The notes under the pieces were generated by a model. That model did not search any database. It was given only the letters and a program-made list of their open reading frames with translations, and was not told the DNA's origin. Shown one piece after another: positions 6,563 through 15,089 of a stretch of 18,601 bases of DNA. The position numbers and the translations under genes were made by a program. Positions within the stretch are counted from its first letter, which is position 1, and the number at the start of each line of letters is the position of its first letter. This DNA is from JAAYBT01 sp964404395 (GTDB lineage: Bacteria > Bacillota > Clostridia > Acetivibrionales > DTU013): contig CAYOKA010000042.1 of NCBI GenBank assembly GCA_964404395.1, forward strand, positions 1 to 18,601. Direction: 5' to 3'.

Positions 6563-8674
6563 ATGATTGCAGTATTCAAAAAGGAGCTTGCGGTTTATTA
6601 TCAGACTCCCTTCGGATATGTTTTCAGTGGCTTATTTCTGTTGCTATCAGGTATTATTTTCACGGTTTACAACCTCTATGGTGCCAGGGCAGATGTTTTT
6701 GGCATGCTTGGAGCACTTAACATAGCTTCAATAGTGATTTTCCCTGTTCTTACGATGAAGCTTCTCTCGGAAGAAAAAAAGATGTCAACTGAGCAGCTGC
6801 TATTCACGGCTCCGGTTACCACCACATCGATTATAGTGGGAAAGTATCTGGCAGCACTTTTTGTATTTCTTGTAACCCTTAGTGCAACCGGAATTTTCTC
6901 TGTTTTTATAGCGGTATTTGGGAGAGCCTCAATCGGCTCTATCCTGGGCGCATATTTTGGATTTGCAATGCTTGGAGCTGCCTATATTGCTATCTGCCTG
7001 TTCGCATCTTCACTTACCGAAAACCAGATAACAGCTGCGATTTCGGGCTTCGGTTTTCTTTTTGGCTTCATGATTATTGGCTTTTTATCAAAATCTATGC
7101 CGACCCCGCTACTGAAAAAGATTGTCAGCTCACTGGCGATACTTAGTAAGTACGATGAATTCACAAACGGCATCCTGAAGGCAGGCCCGCTGGTTTACTA
7201 TATAAGCTTTGCAATCGCATTTGTGTTTTTTACCGTTTTAGCCGTCGAGCACAGATTCCGTGAGAAGGAGGAGAAAAAAGGGCTGCTCACTAAACTGAAC
7301 TCCCTGATAATAATACCGATATTAATAGCAACCCTGATAGTTGCAAATCTAATCGCGGATAGGCTTCCCTGGAAATACGACATGACCGCAGATAAGGTAT
7401 TTACTCTTTCTGAGCAGACAAGGAAGCTAGTAGACAGTCTTGATAAAAACATCAGTATTACGGCTTTTTATCTGGAAGGTGAAGAAGATCCAAATGTGCG
7501 GGCATTGCTTGATGAGTACATCAAGGCAGGAGGAGGCAGGATAAGAGTAGAGTATGAGGATGCCGAGAGGAACCCCATTGCCGCAAAAAGGTTGGATCCT
7601 AATAATGAAGGGATATTTAATGACAGTATTGTTTTTGAATGCGATGGAAGGATAAAAAAAGTAAGCAAATCCGATATCTTCTCCTTGAACAGTGCTTACG
7701 GCAAAACATTCAGCGGCGAGCAGCAGTTTACAGGCGCGATATTATATATTACTTCCTCTAAGCTAACAAACATATACTTTCTTGAGGGGCATCAGGAAAC
7801 TGATTTGAACAGCGAATTGTTTAAGCTGAAGAACAAAATAGAAAGCGAAGCATGTACTACGCAAAGCTTGAACCTGATTAAAAGCGGCGGAGTGCCCGAC
7901 GATGCGGATGTTTTAGTAATCACATCTCCAAAGAGAGATCTGAGCGCTGATGAAGAAGCTATGCTGAAGCAATACCTTTTTCAAGGGGGCCGGATGATAC
8001 TGATGCTCGATGTTATCGGCGATGAAATAAAGCTGGATAAGTTCGGTGAGCTGTTAAGCCACTATGGCATAGGCATCACAAACAACTTTGTGGTTGAAGA
8101 GGATCAAAACTATTACTATAGCAACAACAACATGTATCTTGTTCCCGACTATACGGACCAAAGCATCGTTAAAAACATGAAGGCTGAAAACCTGGCAATC
8201 ATTTTTCCATACTCCTTAAATTTGGAGCTGCTGCAAACAGATGATAAAAACCTCATTATCGAGCCTGTTCTAAGAAGCTCCGAACGTTCATGGTCCAGAT
8301 ACAATATTATGGACGCAACCCCCACCATGACAGCAGATGATGTGAAAGGCCCCGCCAATCTGGCACTGGTAGTTGAAAGGGATAATTCTGATGACAGACA
8401 GAAAAACACAAAGATATTCGTTGCCGGCAATGCGAAGTTTGTCGATAACAATATGCTGGAGATCCAGGGGAATGTTGACCTGTTCATGAATGCTGTTAAT
8501 TGGGTCCAGGATAAAGAAGAGGCTATTTCCATCAGGCCTAAAATGTTGAATACTAATCAGATGATGGTCAAAGGACCGACCTTTATCGTCCTTTTGGTCC
8601 TATCAATATTGATTATTCCATTATTGGCATTCGCTGCAGGACTTTTGATATGGCTGAGGAGGCGTAATGCATGA
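6563..8674 (+). CDS. fused ABC-2 permease and GldG-like protein
   Basis: A 703-residue membrane protein joining two parts that are separate GldF and GldG proteins in Bacteroidota. Residues 1-230 are an ABC-2 permease with about six hydrophobic segments (near 15-38, 50-66, 93-118, 128-150, 157-176 and 208-228) and the conserved LLSEEKKMSTEQLLFTAPV stretch at 67-85. Residues 246-266 are another membrane span. They lead into the GldG hallmark KYDMTADKVFTLSEQT (271-286), an extracytoplasmic domain of about 380 residues, and a final anchor near 673-698 ending in LRRRNA. GGGAGGTG in the ATPase tail is the ribosome binding site. The stop overlaps the next start as ATGA. It is clearly a transport partner of the preceding ATPase; cargo unknown. 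Confidence 0.9.
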   Translation: MIAVFKKELAVYYQTPFGYVFSGLFLLLSGIIFTVYNLYGARADVFGMLGALNIASIVIFPVLTMKLLSEEKKMSTEQLLFTAPVTTTSIIVGKYLAALFVFLVTLSATGIFSVFIAVFGRASIGSILGAYFGFAMLGAAYIAICLFASSLTENQITAAISGFGFLFGFMIIGFLSKSMPTPLLKKIVSSLAILSKYDEFTNGILKAGPLVYYISFAIAFVFFTVLAVEHRFREKEEKKGLLTKLNSLIIIPILIATLIVANLIADRLPWKYDMTADKVFTLSEQTRKLVDSLDKNISITAFYLEGEEDPNVRALLDEYIKAGGGRIRVEYEDAERNPIAAKRLDPNNEGIFNDSIVFECDGRIKKVSKSDIFSLNSAYGKTFSGEQQFTGAILYITSSKLTNIYFLEGHQETDLNSELFKLKNKIESEACTTQSLNLIKSGGVPDDADVLVITSPKRDLSADEEAMLKQYLFQGGRMILMLDVIGDEIKLDKFGELLSHYGIGITNNFVVEEDQNYYYSNNNMYLVPDYTDQSIVKNMKAENLAIIFPYSLNLELLQTDDKNLIIEPVLRSSERSWSRYNIMDATPTMTADDVKGPANLALVVERDNSDDRQKNTKIFVAGNAKFVDNNMLEIQGNVDLFMNAVNWVQDKEEAISIRPKMLNTNQMMVKGPTFIVLLVLSILIIPLLAFAAGLLIWLRRRNA

Positions 8675-9996
8675 GAAGGAGACGGCTGACCGTAGTATTG
8701 TTGATCATACTGCTTGTTTTTGGAGCCGGATTCTATGCAATAAGCATTCTGAATCCATCGGAGACTGTTACCTCTATCTTTGACCTGGAAAACGGCAGTA
8801 TTATCGGAATTCATATTGCATCTCGTGATAAGCAGGTCAGCTTTGAAAAGCATGAGGAGCAATGGGCTATGGTTGAGCCGGCACCACACAAAACAGATGC
8901 ACAAATGGTCAGTAGAATTGCTGACAAGCTCGAAAGCCTTGATGCATTAAGAGTAATTGAGAAAAGGGCCGATAACCTGAGCAAATACGGCTTGGACGAG
9001 CCCGATTTATCTGTCACCGTATCATTGAAAAATGGCAGGGATAAAACACTTCTCATCGGTGAAGAAACAGCATCCAGATACCAGTATTATGTCAAGGATT
9101 CTCAAAGGGATGCAGTCTACACTATATCTCTTACGGATGTTGAGACGCTTGGAAAGGGAGATCCATCAGTATTCAGAGACAGAACCCTGATTTTTATAGA
9201 TAAAGAGAAAATTAATCTTTTCTGCCTATATCATAACGGAAAAAGAGAAATGGTACTGCTGCAATATAAAACAGGCAAATGGGAATTCTCCGAACCATTC
9301 AGAACCAGTGCCGGAAGTGATGCGGTAACTGACATCCTGAAAAGGATTAGCTCTCTCAAAATTAAGGACTTTATTGAAGATAATCCCTCGGATTTGAGTA
9401 AGTACGGGCTTGAAAGACCGGCCTACTCTATAGAAATTGGTGATCAGAACGGTAATATACAGAAAATTCTGTTCGGCAGCACAAATGTGGAGAAAAATGA
9501 GGCGTTTGTCTGCCTGGAAAATGCGAAGGAAGTATATACGGTCCCTGCCGATGACTTTGACCCGAAGAATGTTAATATCAGCGACCTGCTCAGTGAAGCT
9601 CCCTTAAGTGTTGCCATAGACAGCGTAAAAACGATTATGATTAATGATAGAGGTATGGTCTGTGAGTTTGAGAGGGATACTTCTCGGCCTGAGGAGGAGA
9701 TATTTACATACAAGGGTGAGATTATAAAAGAGGATGATCTTATTGCTCTTTACGTAAACATGATGGCCTTGACTTCGGACGGGTATGATGCAAATGACGT
9801 GGAGAGAACTCCCGAAACAACGATTATCTATAAGTCCTTAGTGGGGAATTACTCCATTAAATTGGAATTATCCGCAAGGGATGACAAATCATATTTTCTT
9901 ACCGTAGATGATGAGCCCCTGCCTTTTTATGTCTCGGCACAAAAGGTTGATCTGGTCCGCAGGTGGTTGGCTAAAATAGTAGAGAACATGTCATAA
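8671..9996 (+). CDS. DUF4340-family membrane-anchored protein
   Basis: A 441-residue protein with one N-terminal membrane span (residues 6-27 after an Arg-rich MRRRR start) and a large outside-facing part. It contains two related units, each opening with the same signature: LSKYGLDEP at 103-111 and LSKYGLERP at 242-250. Each is followed by an NG-containing beta segment. This is the usual DUF4340 repeat layout. DUF4340 genes commonly sit with Gld-type ABC-2 genes, and here the 4-nt ATGA overlap couples it to the fused permease. It probably forms the extracytoplasmic accessory of that system. No catalytic motif is visible. Downstream there are 247 nt without a gene before the next operon. Confidence 0.88.
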   Translation: MRRRRLTVVLLIILLVFGAGFYAISILNPSETVTSIFDLENGSIIGIHIASRDKQVSFEKHEEQWAMVEPAPHKTDAQMVSRIADKLESLDALRVIEKRADNLSKYGLDEPDLSVTVSLKNGRDKTLLIGEETASRYQYYVKDSQRDAVYTISLTDVETLGKGDPSVFRDRTLIFIDKEKINLFCLYHNGKREMVLLQYKTGKWEFSEPFRTSAGSDAVTDILKRISSLKIKDFIEDNPSDLSKYGLERPAYSIEIGDQNGNIQKILFGSTNVEKNEAFVCLENAKEVYTVPADDFDPKNVNISDLLSEAPLSVAIDSVKTIMINDRGMVCEFERDTSRPEEEIFTYKGEIIKEDDLIALYVNMMALTSDGYDANDVERTPETTIIYKSLVGNYSIKLELSARDDKSYFLTVDDEPLPFYVSAQKVDLVRRWLAKIVENMS

Positions 9997-10058
9997 TTCA
10001 ATGTTAAACATCTTTTAACAAATAATAAAATTAAAGCTAAATTAAAGTAAAATAATGA

Positions 10059-10087
10059 TTGACATATGTCATGGAATATTCTATAAT
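10059..10087 (+). promoter_or_regulatory. sigma-70/sigma-A promoter of the sugar transporter operon
   Basis: TTGACA at 10059-10064 and TATAAT at 10082-10087 with exactly 17 nt between them: a perfect consensus. It would start transcription near 10094, leaving a leader of about 150 nt before the binding-protein ATG. Two operator-like sites overlap it, so a promoter of full strength is presumably held by a repressor. Confidence 0.85.
10060..10084 (+). promoter_or_regulatory. operator-like site A (overlaps -35 and spacer)
   Basis: TGACATATGTCA (10060-10071) is a perfect 12-bp palindrome inside the -35 region. It continues into the shared 18-nt motif TGTCATGGAATATTCTAT (10067-10084). The same motif recurs at 10101-10118 and at the regulator promoter. 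The probable ligand is the SorC-family regulator encoded at 14088. Confidence 0.65.
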
Positions 10088-10092
10088 TATCG

Positions 10093-10118
10093 ATAACAAG
10101 TGTTATGGAATAATTTAT
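10093..10118 (+). promoter_or_regulatory. operator-like site B (at the transcription start)
   Basis: ATAACAAGTGTTAT (10093-10106) is an inverted repeat ATAACA-AG-TGTTAT. It runs into TGTTATGGAATAATTTAT (10101-10118), which matches site C at 16 of 18 positions. It lies 34 nt downstream of site A, directly over the expected start of transcription, a position suited to repression. Confidence 0.65.
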
Positions 10119-10243
10119 GTAGCTCTCTATATTGTATTTTCTTATATACATACTCTTTTACCACATAATAAAAATAGGCAGAATGCAACGACCAAGGTAC
10201 TGACCATATTATGGTTTAGTATAAAAAAAAGGGGGTATTTTCA

Positions 10244-11338
10244 ATGAAAAGTGTTACAAAAAGGCTCTTAGCAATTTTGTTGTGTCTGGTTTTCGTTTTA
10301 GCTATGGCAGCCGGATGCAGCAGCAAGGATGAAAAAGCATCAGCCACAGCGGATGATGCAGACTACTACGAGGTAAACGGACATAAGGTTCCCAAATTCC
10401 AGGGCAAAGCCGATGAGACATATTACATGAACGTGATGGTTTCAGGGGTTGAGTACTGGTTCCCGGTTTATGAAATGTTTAAATGGTGCGCATGGGAGCT
10501 TGGCGTAAAATCGGTTTACAGCGGAACTACGGAAATGGATGCAAACAAGCAGATAGCATCCTTTGAACAGGATCTTGCTAAAAAGCCGGCCGGAATAATG
10601 ATTCACCCGGTAAATGGAGATGCATTTGTTGCTCCTATAAACAAGGCAATTGATTCAGGAGTTCCGGTCATCACATTTGCAAATGACTCACCTAACAGTA
10701 AGCGCAGAGTCTTTATCACATCGGATAACGTATATGAGGGCCAGGTGTGTGCCAAGGAGCTTGCGGCTGCACTTAATAATGAAGGTGAAATTGCACTTCT
10801 GGAGAATCCGGGTCAGGAAAATCACAACCTTTACATGAATTCTGTGAAGGATGAGCTGGCGAAAAACTACCCAAACATTAAGATCGTTGCTTCAGCAGCA
10901 CCTGCTCAGGATACAACAAAGGCATACAACGCATCACTTTCTTTCATACAGGCTCACCCAAACCTTGATGCTATCATCACACCTGAGGGACCAGACGCTC
11001 TTGGAGCAGCTCAGGCTGCCAAAGAAAACGGTGGCAAGGTCATGGTATTAACAAGAGACCTAAATCAGCAGATTCTTGACATGATTAAAGCCGGTGAAGT
11101 TTGGGGCGCTATCAATCCAGATCAGGGTATGCAGGGCTACTTCGGCATGTTGGCACTGTTTGTCAGCAAGCATACCGAATTGGTTGACCCGATGTCCGAT
11201 TACATGATTAAGGGTGTAAACCCTGTACAGCTTCCTTACATTAATAACGGAATGACCGTTGTTACTAAGGAAAATGCAGATGCGTTCTATTGGGATAAAT
11301 ACCTCAAGAGACGCGGAACAGACGGTATCAAGGAATAG
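10244..11338 (+). CDS. sugar ABC transporter substrate-binding lipoprotein (RbsB-like, type 1 fold)
   Basis: A 364-residue exported binding protein. Residues 1-25 are a lipoprotein signal peptide: basic start MKSVTKR, hydrophobic core, and lipobox MAAGC with Cys25 as the lipid-modified residue. It would therefore be held on the outside of the cytoplasmic membrane. The mature part has the periplasmic-binding-protein-like I layout: a first beta strand near YYMNVMVSGVEYW, KPAGIMIHPV near 105-115, GVPVITFAND near 139-148 and an ALNNEGEIALLENPG region. AAGGGGG upstream serves ATG 10244. It is first in a three-gene ABC operon and separated from the ATPase gene by a strong hairpin that may favour its expression. 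The ligand is probably a monosaccharide or polyol, perhaps the one handled by the BMC kinase and SDR; that link is inference. Confidence 0.92.
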   Translation: MKSVTKRLLAILLCLVFVLAMAAGCSSKDEKASATADDADYYEVNGHKVPKFQGKADETYYMNVMVSGVEYWFPVYEMFKWCAWELGVKSVYSGTTEMDANKQIASFEQDLAKKPAGIMIHPVNGDAFVAPINKAIDSGVPVITFANDSPNSKRRVFITSDNVYEGQVCAKELAAALNNEGEIALLENPGQENHNLYMNSVKDELAKNYPNIKIVASAAPAQDTTKAYNASLSFIQAHPNLDAIITPEGPDALGAAQAAKENGGKVMVLTRDLNQQILDMIKAGEVWGAINPDQGMQGYFGMLALFVSKHTELVDPMSDYMIKGVNPVQLPYINNGMTVVTKENADAFYWDKYLKRRGTDGIKE

Positions 11339-11358
11339 TAACAAGGCAAATTGCAAAG

Positions 11359-11391
11359 GTAGAACGGCAATAGAGAATATTGTCGTTCTAC
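11359..11391 (+). other. strong intercistronic stem-loop after the binding-protein gene
   Basis: Arms 11359-11372 and 11378-11391 form a 14-bp stem with one G-U pair and a GAGAA loop. No T-run follows, so it is not an ordinary terminator. In many ABC operons a structure like this protects or trims the upstream mRNA, so that binding protein is made in excess over ATPase and permease. That is the likely role here. Confidence 0.7.
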
Positions 11392-11417
11392 TGAAATATA
11401 TGGGTGGTGAGACGTAA

Positions 11418-12917
11418 GTGGCAGGAGATATTATTCTTGAAGTGAGGAATATAAGTAAGAGTTTTGGTGCTACTAAGGCGTTAAGAGGTGTGGACTTCGA
11501 ACTGCGAAGGGGTGAAATTCACGCTCTTGTCGGAGAAAACGGCGCAGGAAAATCAACGCTGATGAATGTAATTTACGGAGTAGTAGCTCTTGATGGTGGA
11601 GAAATATTTATTGAGGGGAAAAAGGTTGAGATTAATAGTCCCCATGAAGCTGATTCCCTTGGGATTGGCTTTGTCCATCAGGAAATAGCACTATGTCCGC
11701 AAGTTACCGTAGCAGAAAATGTGTTTATGTCTGAGATTAATAATTGCAAAAAGTTTACGATAAACTATAACAAGCTTTACCAGCGTGCCAAAGAAATCCT
11801 TAAGCCGCTGGCAAATATCGATCCAAAGCAATATGTCAGTGAATTGAGCATATCTAATCAACAGGTGGTTGAAATCGCAAAGGCATTGTCCTCGCACTGC
11901 AAAATAATGATATTTGATGAGCCTACATCTGCCCTGACTGAAGGTGAAACAGAGGCATTGTTTAAAATCATGCAAGAGCTGAAAGCAAAGGGTATCGGGA
12001 TTATCTATATTAGTCATAGAATGCCGGAAATTTTTTCACAGTGCGACAGGGTCACCATACTTCGTGATGGTGCTTATATCGCTACGAAGAATATTTGGGA
12101 GACAGACTCTAAAGAAGTAGTAAATATGATGGTAGGCAGAGATGTCGACAACTTATACCCGGACAAAAAGGCCGCCGATACAGAAACATCTGACGACATC
12201 ATTTTTGAAATTAGAAATTTTTCGGACGGAAATAGGTTTAAGGACGTCAGCTTTTATGTCAGACACGGCGAAATACTGGGCTTGGCTGGCTTGGTTGGAG
12301 CTGGCAGAAGCGAGACAGCTCAGGCCGTATGTGGATTTGGGTCAAAGCAATCCGGCGAGGTCTATTACAAAGGCAAAAGAGTTGAAATCAATTCCCCACA
12401 GGATGCAATTGATAATGGAATTGTATATCTGACAGAGGATAGAAAGGCATTTGGGCTTTTCCTTGATCTGAGTATAAAGGCTAATATCTCGGCAATGAGG
12501 TTGGATAATGTATCCAGGCGTGGCGTTGTTGTTAACAGATTGGAAACGGAGCAGGGAATCAAATTTGCAAAGGAAATCGGCATTAAGTGTGCCGGCATAG
12601 AGAGGAACGTTTCGTCATTAAGCGGTGGAAATCAGCAAAAAATATTGATTGCAAAGCTTTTAACCACTATTCCTAAGGTGATATTTATGGATGAGCCTAC
12701 CCGTGGTATAGATGTTGGCGCAAAGCACGAAATACATAAATTGATAAGAGAGTTATCAAAACAAGGCACGGCTATTGTGTTCATTTCATCCGAGTTGCCG
12801 GAGGTTATCGGGATGTGTGACAGAGTTGAGGTAATGCATGAGGGCAATATAAGAGGAGTAGTAGTAGGGGAAGAAATCAATGAAAAGAGAATTATACAAC
12901 TGGCATCCGGATTATAG
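11418..12917 (+). CDS. sugar ABC transporter ATPase with two NBDs (RbsA-like)
   Basis: A 499-residue tandem-NBD ATPase of the ribose/galactose (RbsA/MglA/XylG) class, which energises uptake by the RbsC-like permease. NBD1 has Walker A GENGAGKS (39-46), signature LSISNQQ (143-149), Walker B IMIFDEP (163-169) and ISH at 198-200. NBD2 has the family's degenerate Walker A GLVGAGRS (291-298), a full signature LSGGNQQ (401-407) and VIFMDEPTRGID (421-432). That asymmetry is normal for the family. The start is GTG 11418 after GGGTGGTGAG, a weaker site than its neighbours, consistent with lower expression than the binding protein. Length and motifs are complete. Confidence 0.95.
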   Translation: MAGDIILEVRNISKSFGATKALRGVDFELRRGEIHALVGENGAGKSTLMNVIYGVVALDGGEIFIEGKKVEINSPHEADSLGIGFVHQEIALCPQVTVAENVFMSEINNCKKFTINYNKLYQRAKEILKPLANIDPKQYVSELSISNQQVVEIAKALSSHCKIMIFDEPTSALTEGETEALFKIMQELKAKGIGIIYISHRMPEIFSQCDRVTILRDGAYIATKNIWETDSKEVVNMMVGRDVDNLYPDKKAADTETSDDIIFEIRNFSDGNRFKDVSFYVRHGEILGLAGLVGAGRSETAQAVCGFGSKQSGEVYYKGKRVEINSPQDAIDNGIVYLTEDRKAFGLFLDLSIKANISAMRLDNVSRRGVVVNRLETEQGIKFAKEIGIKCAGIERNVSSLSGGNQQKILIAKLLTTIPKVIFMDEPTRGIDVGAKHEIHKLIRELSKQGTAIVFISSELPEVIGMCDRVEVMHEGNIRGVVVGEEINEKRIIQLASGL

Positions 12918-12944
12918 TATGAAACGAGAAAAGGAGTAAATACG

Positions 12945-13958
12945 ATGTTAAGCATCAGTGATTTAGAAACACAGAAAATTGCGAAAAAAAATACTTTTGC
13001 AAACATAATCGAGCAAATAAAGGGAATGAGGGAATTGAATATCATTCTGATTATTGCATTGCTATCCGTCATTATGAGCATAGCGTCACCCTATTTCCTG
13101 ACCAGAAGTAATATTGAGGCCGTTGTGCTTCAGTTCTCAACCGAAGGCATTGTTGTTATAGGTATGACTGTCATGCTCATCGTCGGCGGGATAGATATAG
13201 GCGTTGGTTCGACTATGTGCTTTGCCATGGTTTTGCCTGCTGTGCTTTTTGTCAATGGCATGAATCCATGGTTGGCCGCATCGTTTGGTCTATTATCCAC
13301 ATGTGTAATAGGTGCGATTAATGGATTCTTTATCACAAAGGTAAGACTACATCCCTTTATTGCAACCCTTGCTATGGGTGGTATTTTAAGGGGTGCCTGT
13401 TATGCCCTTACAGAAGGGTCGCAGATTTCTCTGTATACACTGCCCGAATCCTTTAAATTCATTGGACAGGGCAAGGTTGCGGGTATTCCGTTTATCATTA
13501 TACTTTTTATAGTTATAGTCATAATCGGGGACTATATGTTGAGAAAATCCACTATACTCCGCAAGGTATTTTATACAGGGAGCAATGAAAAAGCGGCTAA
13601 ATTTTCAGGCATTAATATCAACAAGGTCAAGTTTTGGGTGAATGTCCTTTGTTCGGGGCTTACAGGCCTGGCGGGCATCATTTTCATGTCCAGATTCGGC
13701 ATGGCTACACCAAATTTTGGGGTCGGGCTTGAAACTACAGCCATTGCCGCAGCAATAATCGGCGGGGCCAGCATGAATGGCGGCAAAGGAACCGTATTTG
13801 GATCGATATTGGGCATATGCCTGTATTATCTGATTTCCAGCTCATTGGTACTCCTAAATGTACCAGCGTTTTTTCAGGACTTTATAAGAGGTTTCGTGCT
13901 TTTGATAGCCATATCTCTTGACAGCATAGGTCAAATGCGTAAAAAAGTTACACTTTAA
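12945..13958 (+). CDS. sugar ABC transporter permease (RbsC-like)
   Basis: A 337-residue integral membrane permease of the BPD_transp_2 / RbsC class. A roughly 30-residue cytoplasmic start is followed by repeated hydrophobic segments (for example 33-50, 66-80, 88-118 and 165-185). It has the hallmark GGIDIGVGS at 81-89 and a glycine-rich TAIAAAIIGGASMNGGKGTV segment near 262-281, both typical of this permease family. AAAAGGAG before ATG 12945 is a good ribosome binding site, 27 nt after the ATPase stop. With the binding protein and ATPase it completes an importer. The regulator's own promoter begins only 28 nt after its stop. Confidence 0.94.
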   Translation: MLSISDLETQKIAKKNTFANIIEQIKGMRELNIILIIALLSVIMSIASPYFLTRSNIEAVVLQFSTEGIVVIGMTVMLIVGGIDIGVGSTMCFAMVLPAVLFVNGMNPWLAASFGLLSTCVIGAINGFFITKVRLHPFIATLAMGGILRGACYALTEGSQISLYTLPESFKFIGQGKVAGIPFIIILFIVIVIIGDYMLRKSTILRKVFYTGSNEKAAKFSGININKVKFWVNVLCSGLTGLAGIIFMSRFGMATPNFGVGLETTAIAAAIIGGASMNGGKGTVFGSILGICLYYLISSSLVLLNVPAFFQDFIRGFVLLIAISLDSIGQMRKKVTL

Positions 13959-13985
13959 CATATGCCAGATGGGCGGGGCCTTTCA

Positions 13986-14014
13986 TTGACAAGTGTCATA
14001 GAATAATTTATAAT
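13986..14014 (+). promoter_or_regulatory. promoter of the SorC-family regulator gene
   Basis: TTGACA (13986-13991) and TATAAT (14009-14014) with 17 nt between: a perfect consensus, as in the transporter promoter. Site C overlaps its -35 and spacer, which suggests autoregulation. Confidence 0.85.
13987..14011 (+). promoter_or_regulatory. operator-like site C in the regulator promoter
   Basis: TGACAAGTGTCA (13987-13998) is an inverted repeat TGACA-AG-TGTCA. It continues into TGTCATAGAATAATTTAT (13994-14011), matching site B at 16 of 18 positions. A weaker partial copy, TGTTATGGGA, begins at 14016. Confidence 0.65.
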
Positions 14015-14087
14015 GTGTTATGGGACGCTCCTGTCAAAGGCTATAGGAGAAGGACTTCACATTATTGAAAATGAAAGTGGTTGACAT

Positions 14088-15035
14088 ATGAATACAAAAT
14101 TTGATATTTCCCTTATGGTGAAGGTTGCACAGATGTATTATAATGATGGCATGAAACAGGAGGAGATTGCGGGACATTTGTCCATATCCAGATCGCTGAT
14201 ATCGCTTATTTTGACCGAGGCTAAGGAAATCGGCATTGTTGAAATCAATGTCAGAAATCCTCTTATGAATAATGATGACCTATCGCAAAGATTCAAAAAG
14301 CAATTTAATTTGAGCGACTGTATCATCATCCCCACTGCCATCCAGGATGGCGGAACCTTGAGAAGGTTGATAGCCCAGAGGGCTGTTGAGGTTTTTAACA
14401 GTATGGTTACAAGCACCAATTCTGTTGGGATAGCCTGGGGACGTACCTGCTATCAGTTTGTGGACTCCTATAAGGCTGACAAGAATTTGAAGGAGATTAC
14501 CGTTGCCTCGCTGATAGGCGGGAGCAATCAGACGGCAGAGTATTTCCAGGTGAACGAGATGGCCAGAAAGCTTGCGGAAAAGATGAACGGTCTTGCCTAT
14601 TTCATGCACGCGCCCGCTCTGACAGCATCCGTCGAGGAGAAGGAGCTTTATATGCAAAGCTCATCCATGCAGACGATTACTGATAAATGGAAGGACCTGG
14701 ACATTGTCATATGCGGCATAGGAACACTTCCCGGAGTCAACGAAGGTGAACGAGAAAAATATATAGGTGAATTCGAGATATATAAGCAGCTCCAGAAAAA
14801 TCAGGCTGTTGGTGATATGTGCGCCAGATATTTTAATATTGATGGAGAATTCATCAAGGATGACTACTATGACAGAGTCATCAGTATCCCGATTGAAAGC
14901 ATGCAAAAAGCCAAGAAGATTATTTGTATTGCCTCGGGGGAGGAAAAGACGCAAGCCATACTTGGAGCTTTACGTACAAAAGTGATCGATGTATTTATTT
15001 GTGACGAACATACTGCGGAAATGGTGTTGGGATAA
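14088..15035 (+). CDS. SorC/DeoR-family sugar-responsive transcriptional regulator
   Basis: A 315-residue regulator of the SorC family: an N-terminal helix-turn-helix (residues about 8-50, with MKQEEIAGHLSISRSLISLI at 22-41) and a C-terminal sugar-binding domain from about residue 60. The latter includes GIAWGRTC and ASLIGGSNQ, both typical of the domain. Family members bind phosphorylated sugars and act as tetramers on operators. The start is fixed at ATG 14088 by an in-frame TGA at 14082-14084; the ribosome binding site (GAAAGTGG) is weak, so protein levels are probably low. It has its own promoter with an operator-like site shared with the transporter promoter. It probably senses a phosphosugar made by the FGGY kinase; that step is inference. 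Confidence 0.93.
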   Translation: MNTKFDISLMVKVAQMYYNDGMKQEEIAGHLSISRSLISLILTEAKEIGIVEINVRNPLMNNDDLSQRFKKQFNLSDCIIIPTAIQDGGTLRRLIAQRAVEVFNSMVTSTNSVGIAWGRTCYQFVDSYKADKNLKEITVASLIGGSNQTAEYFQVNEMARKLAEKMNGLAYFMHAPALTASVEEKELYMQSSSMQTITDKWKDLDIVICGIGTLPGVNEGEREKYIGEFEIYKQLQKNQAVGDMCARYFNIDGEFIKDDYYDRVISIPIESMQKAKKIICIASGEEKTQAILGALRTKVIDVFICDEHTAEMVLG

Positions 15036-15089
15036 AAGTAAAATATTGGTTGCAGGTCCGAGCTCTTCCGATATTATAAAAGAGTTGAC

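Noticed and set aside
10002..10020. TGTTAAA/TTTAACA hairpin as a terminator of the DUF4340 operon
   Set aside because: The 7-bp stem is mostly A-T and followed by an A-rich stretch rather than Ts on this strand; too weak to call.
10059..10247. 62-codon + strand frame between DUF4340 and the binding protein
   Set aside because: It begins inside the -35 element of a perfect promoter and has no ribosome binding site or family resemblance.
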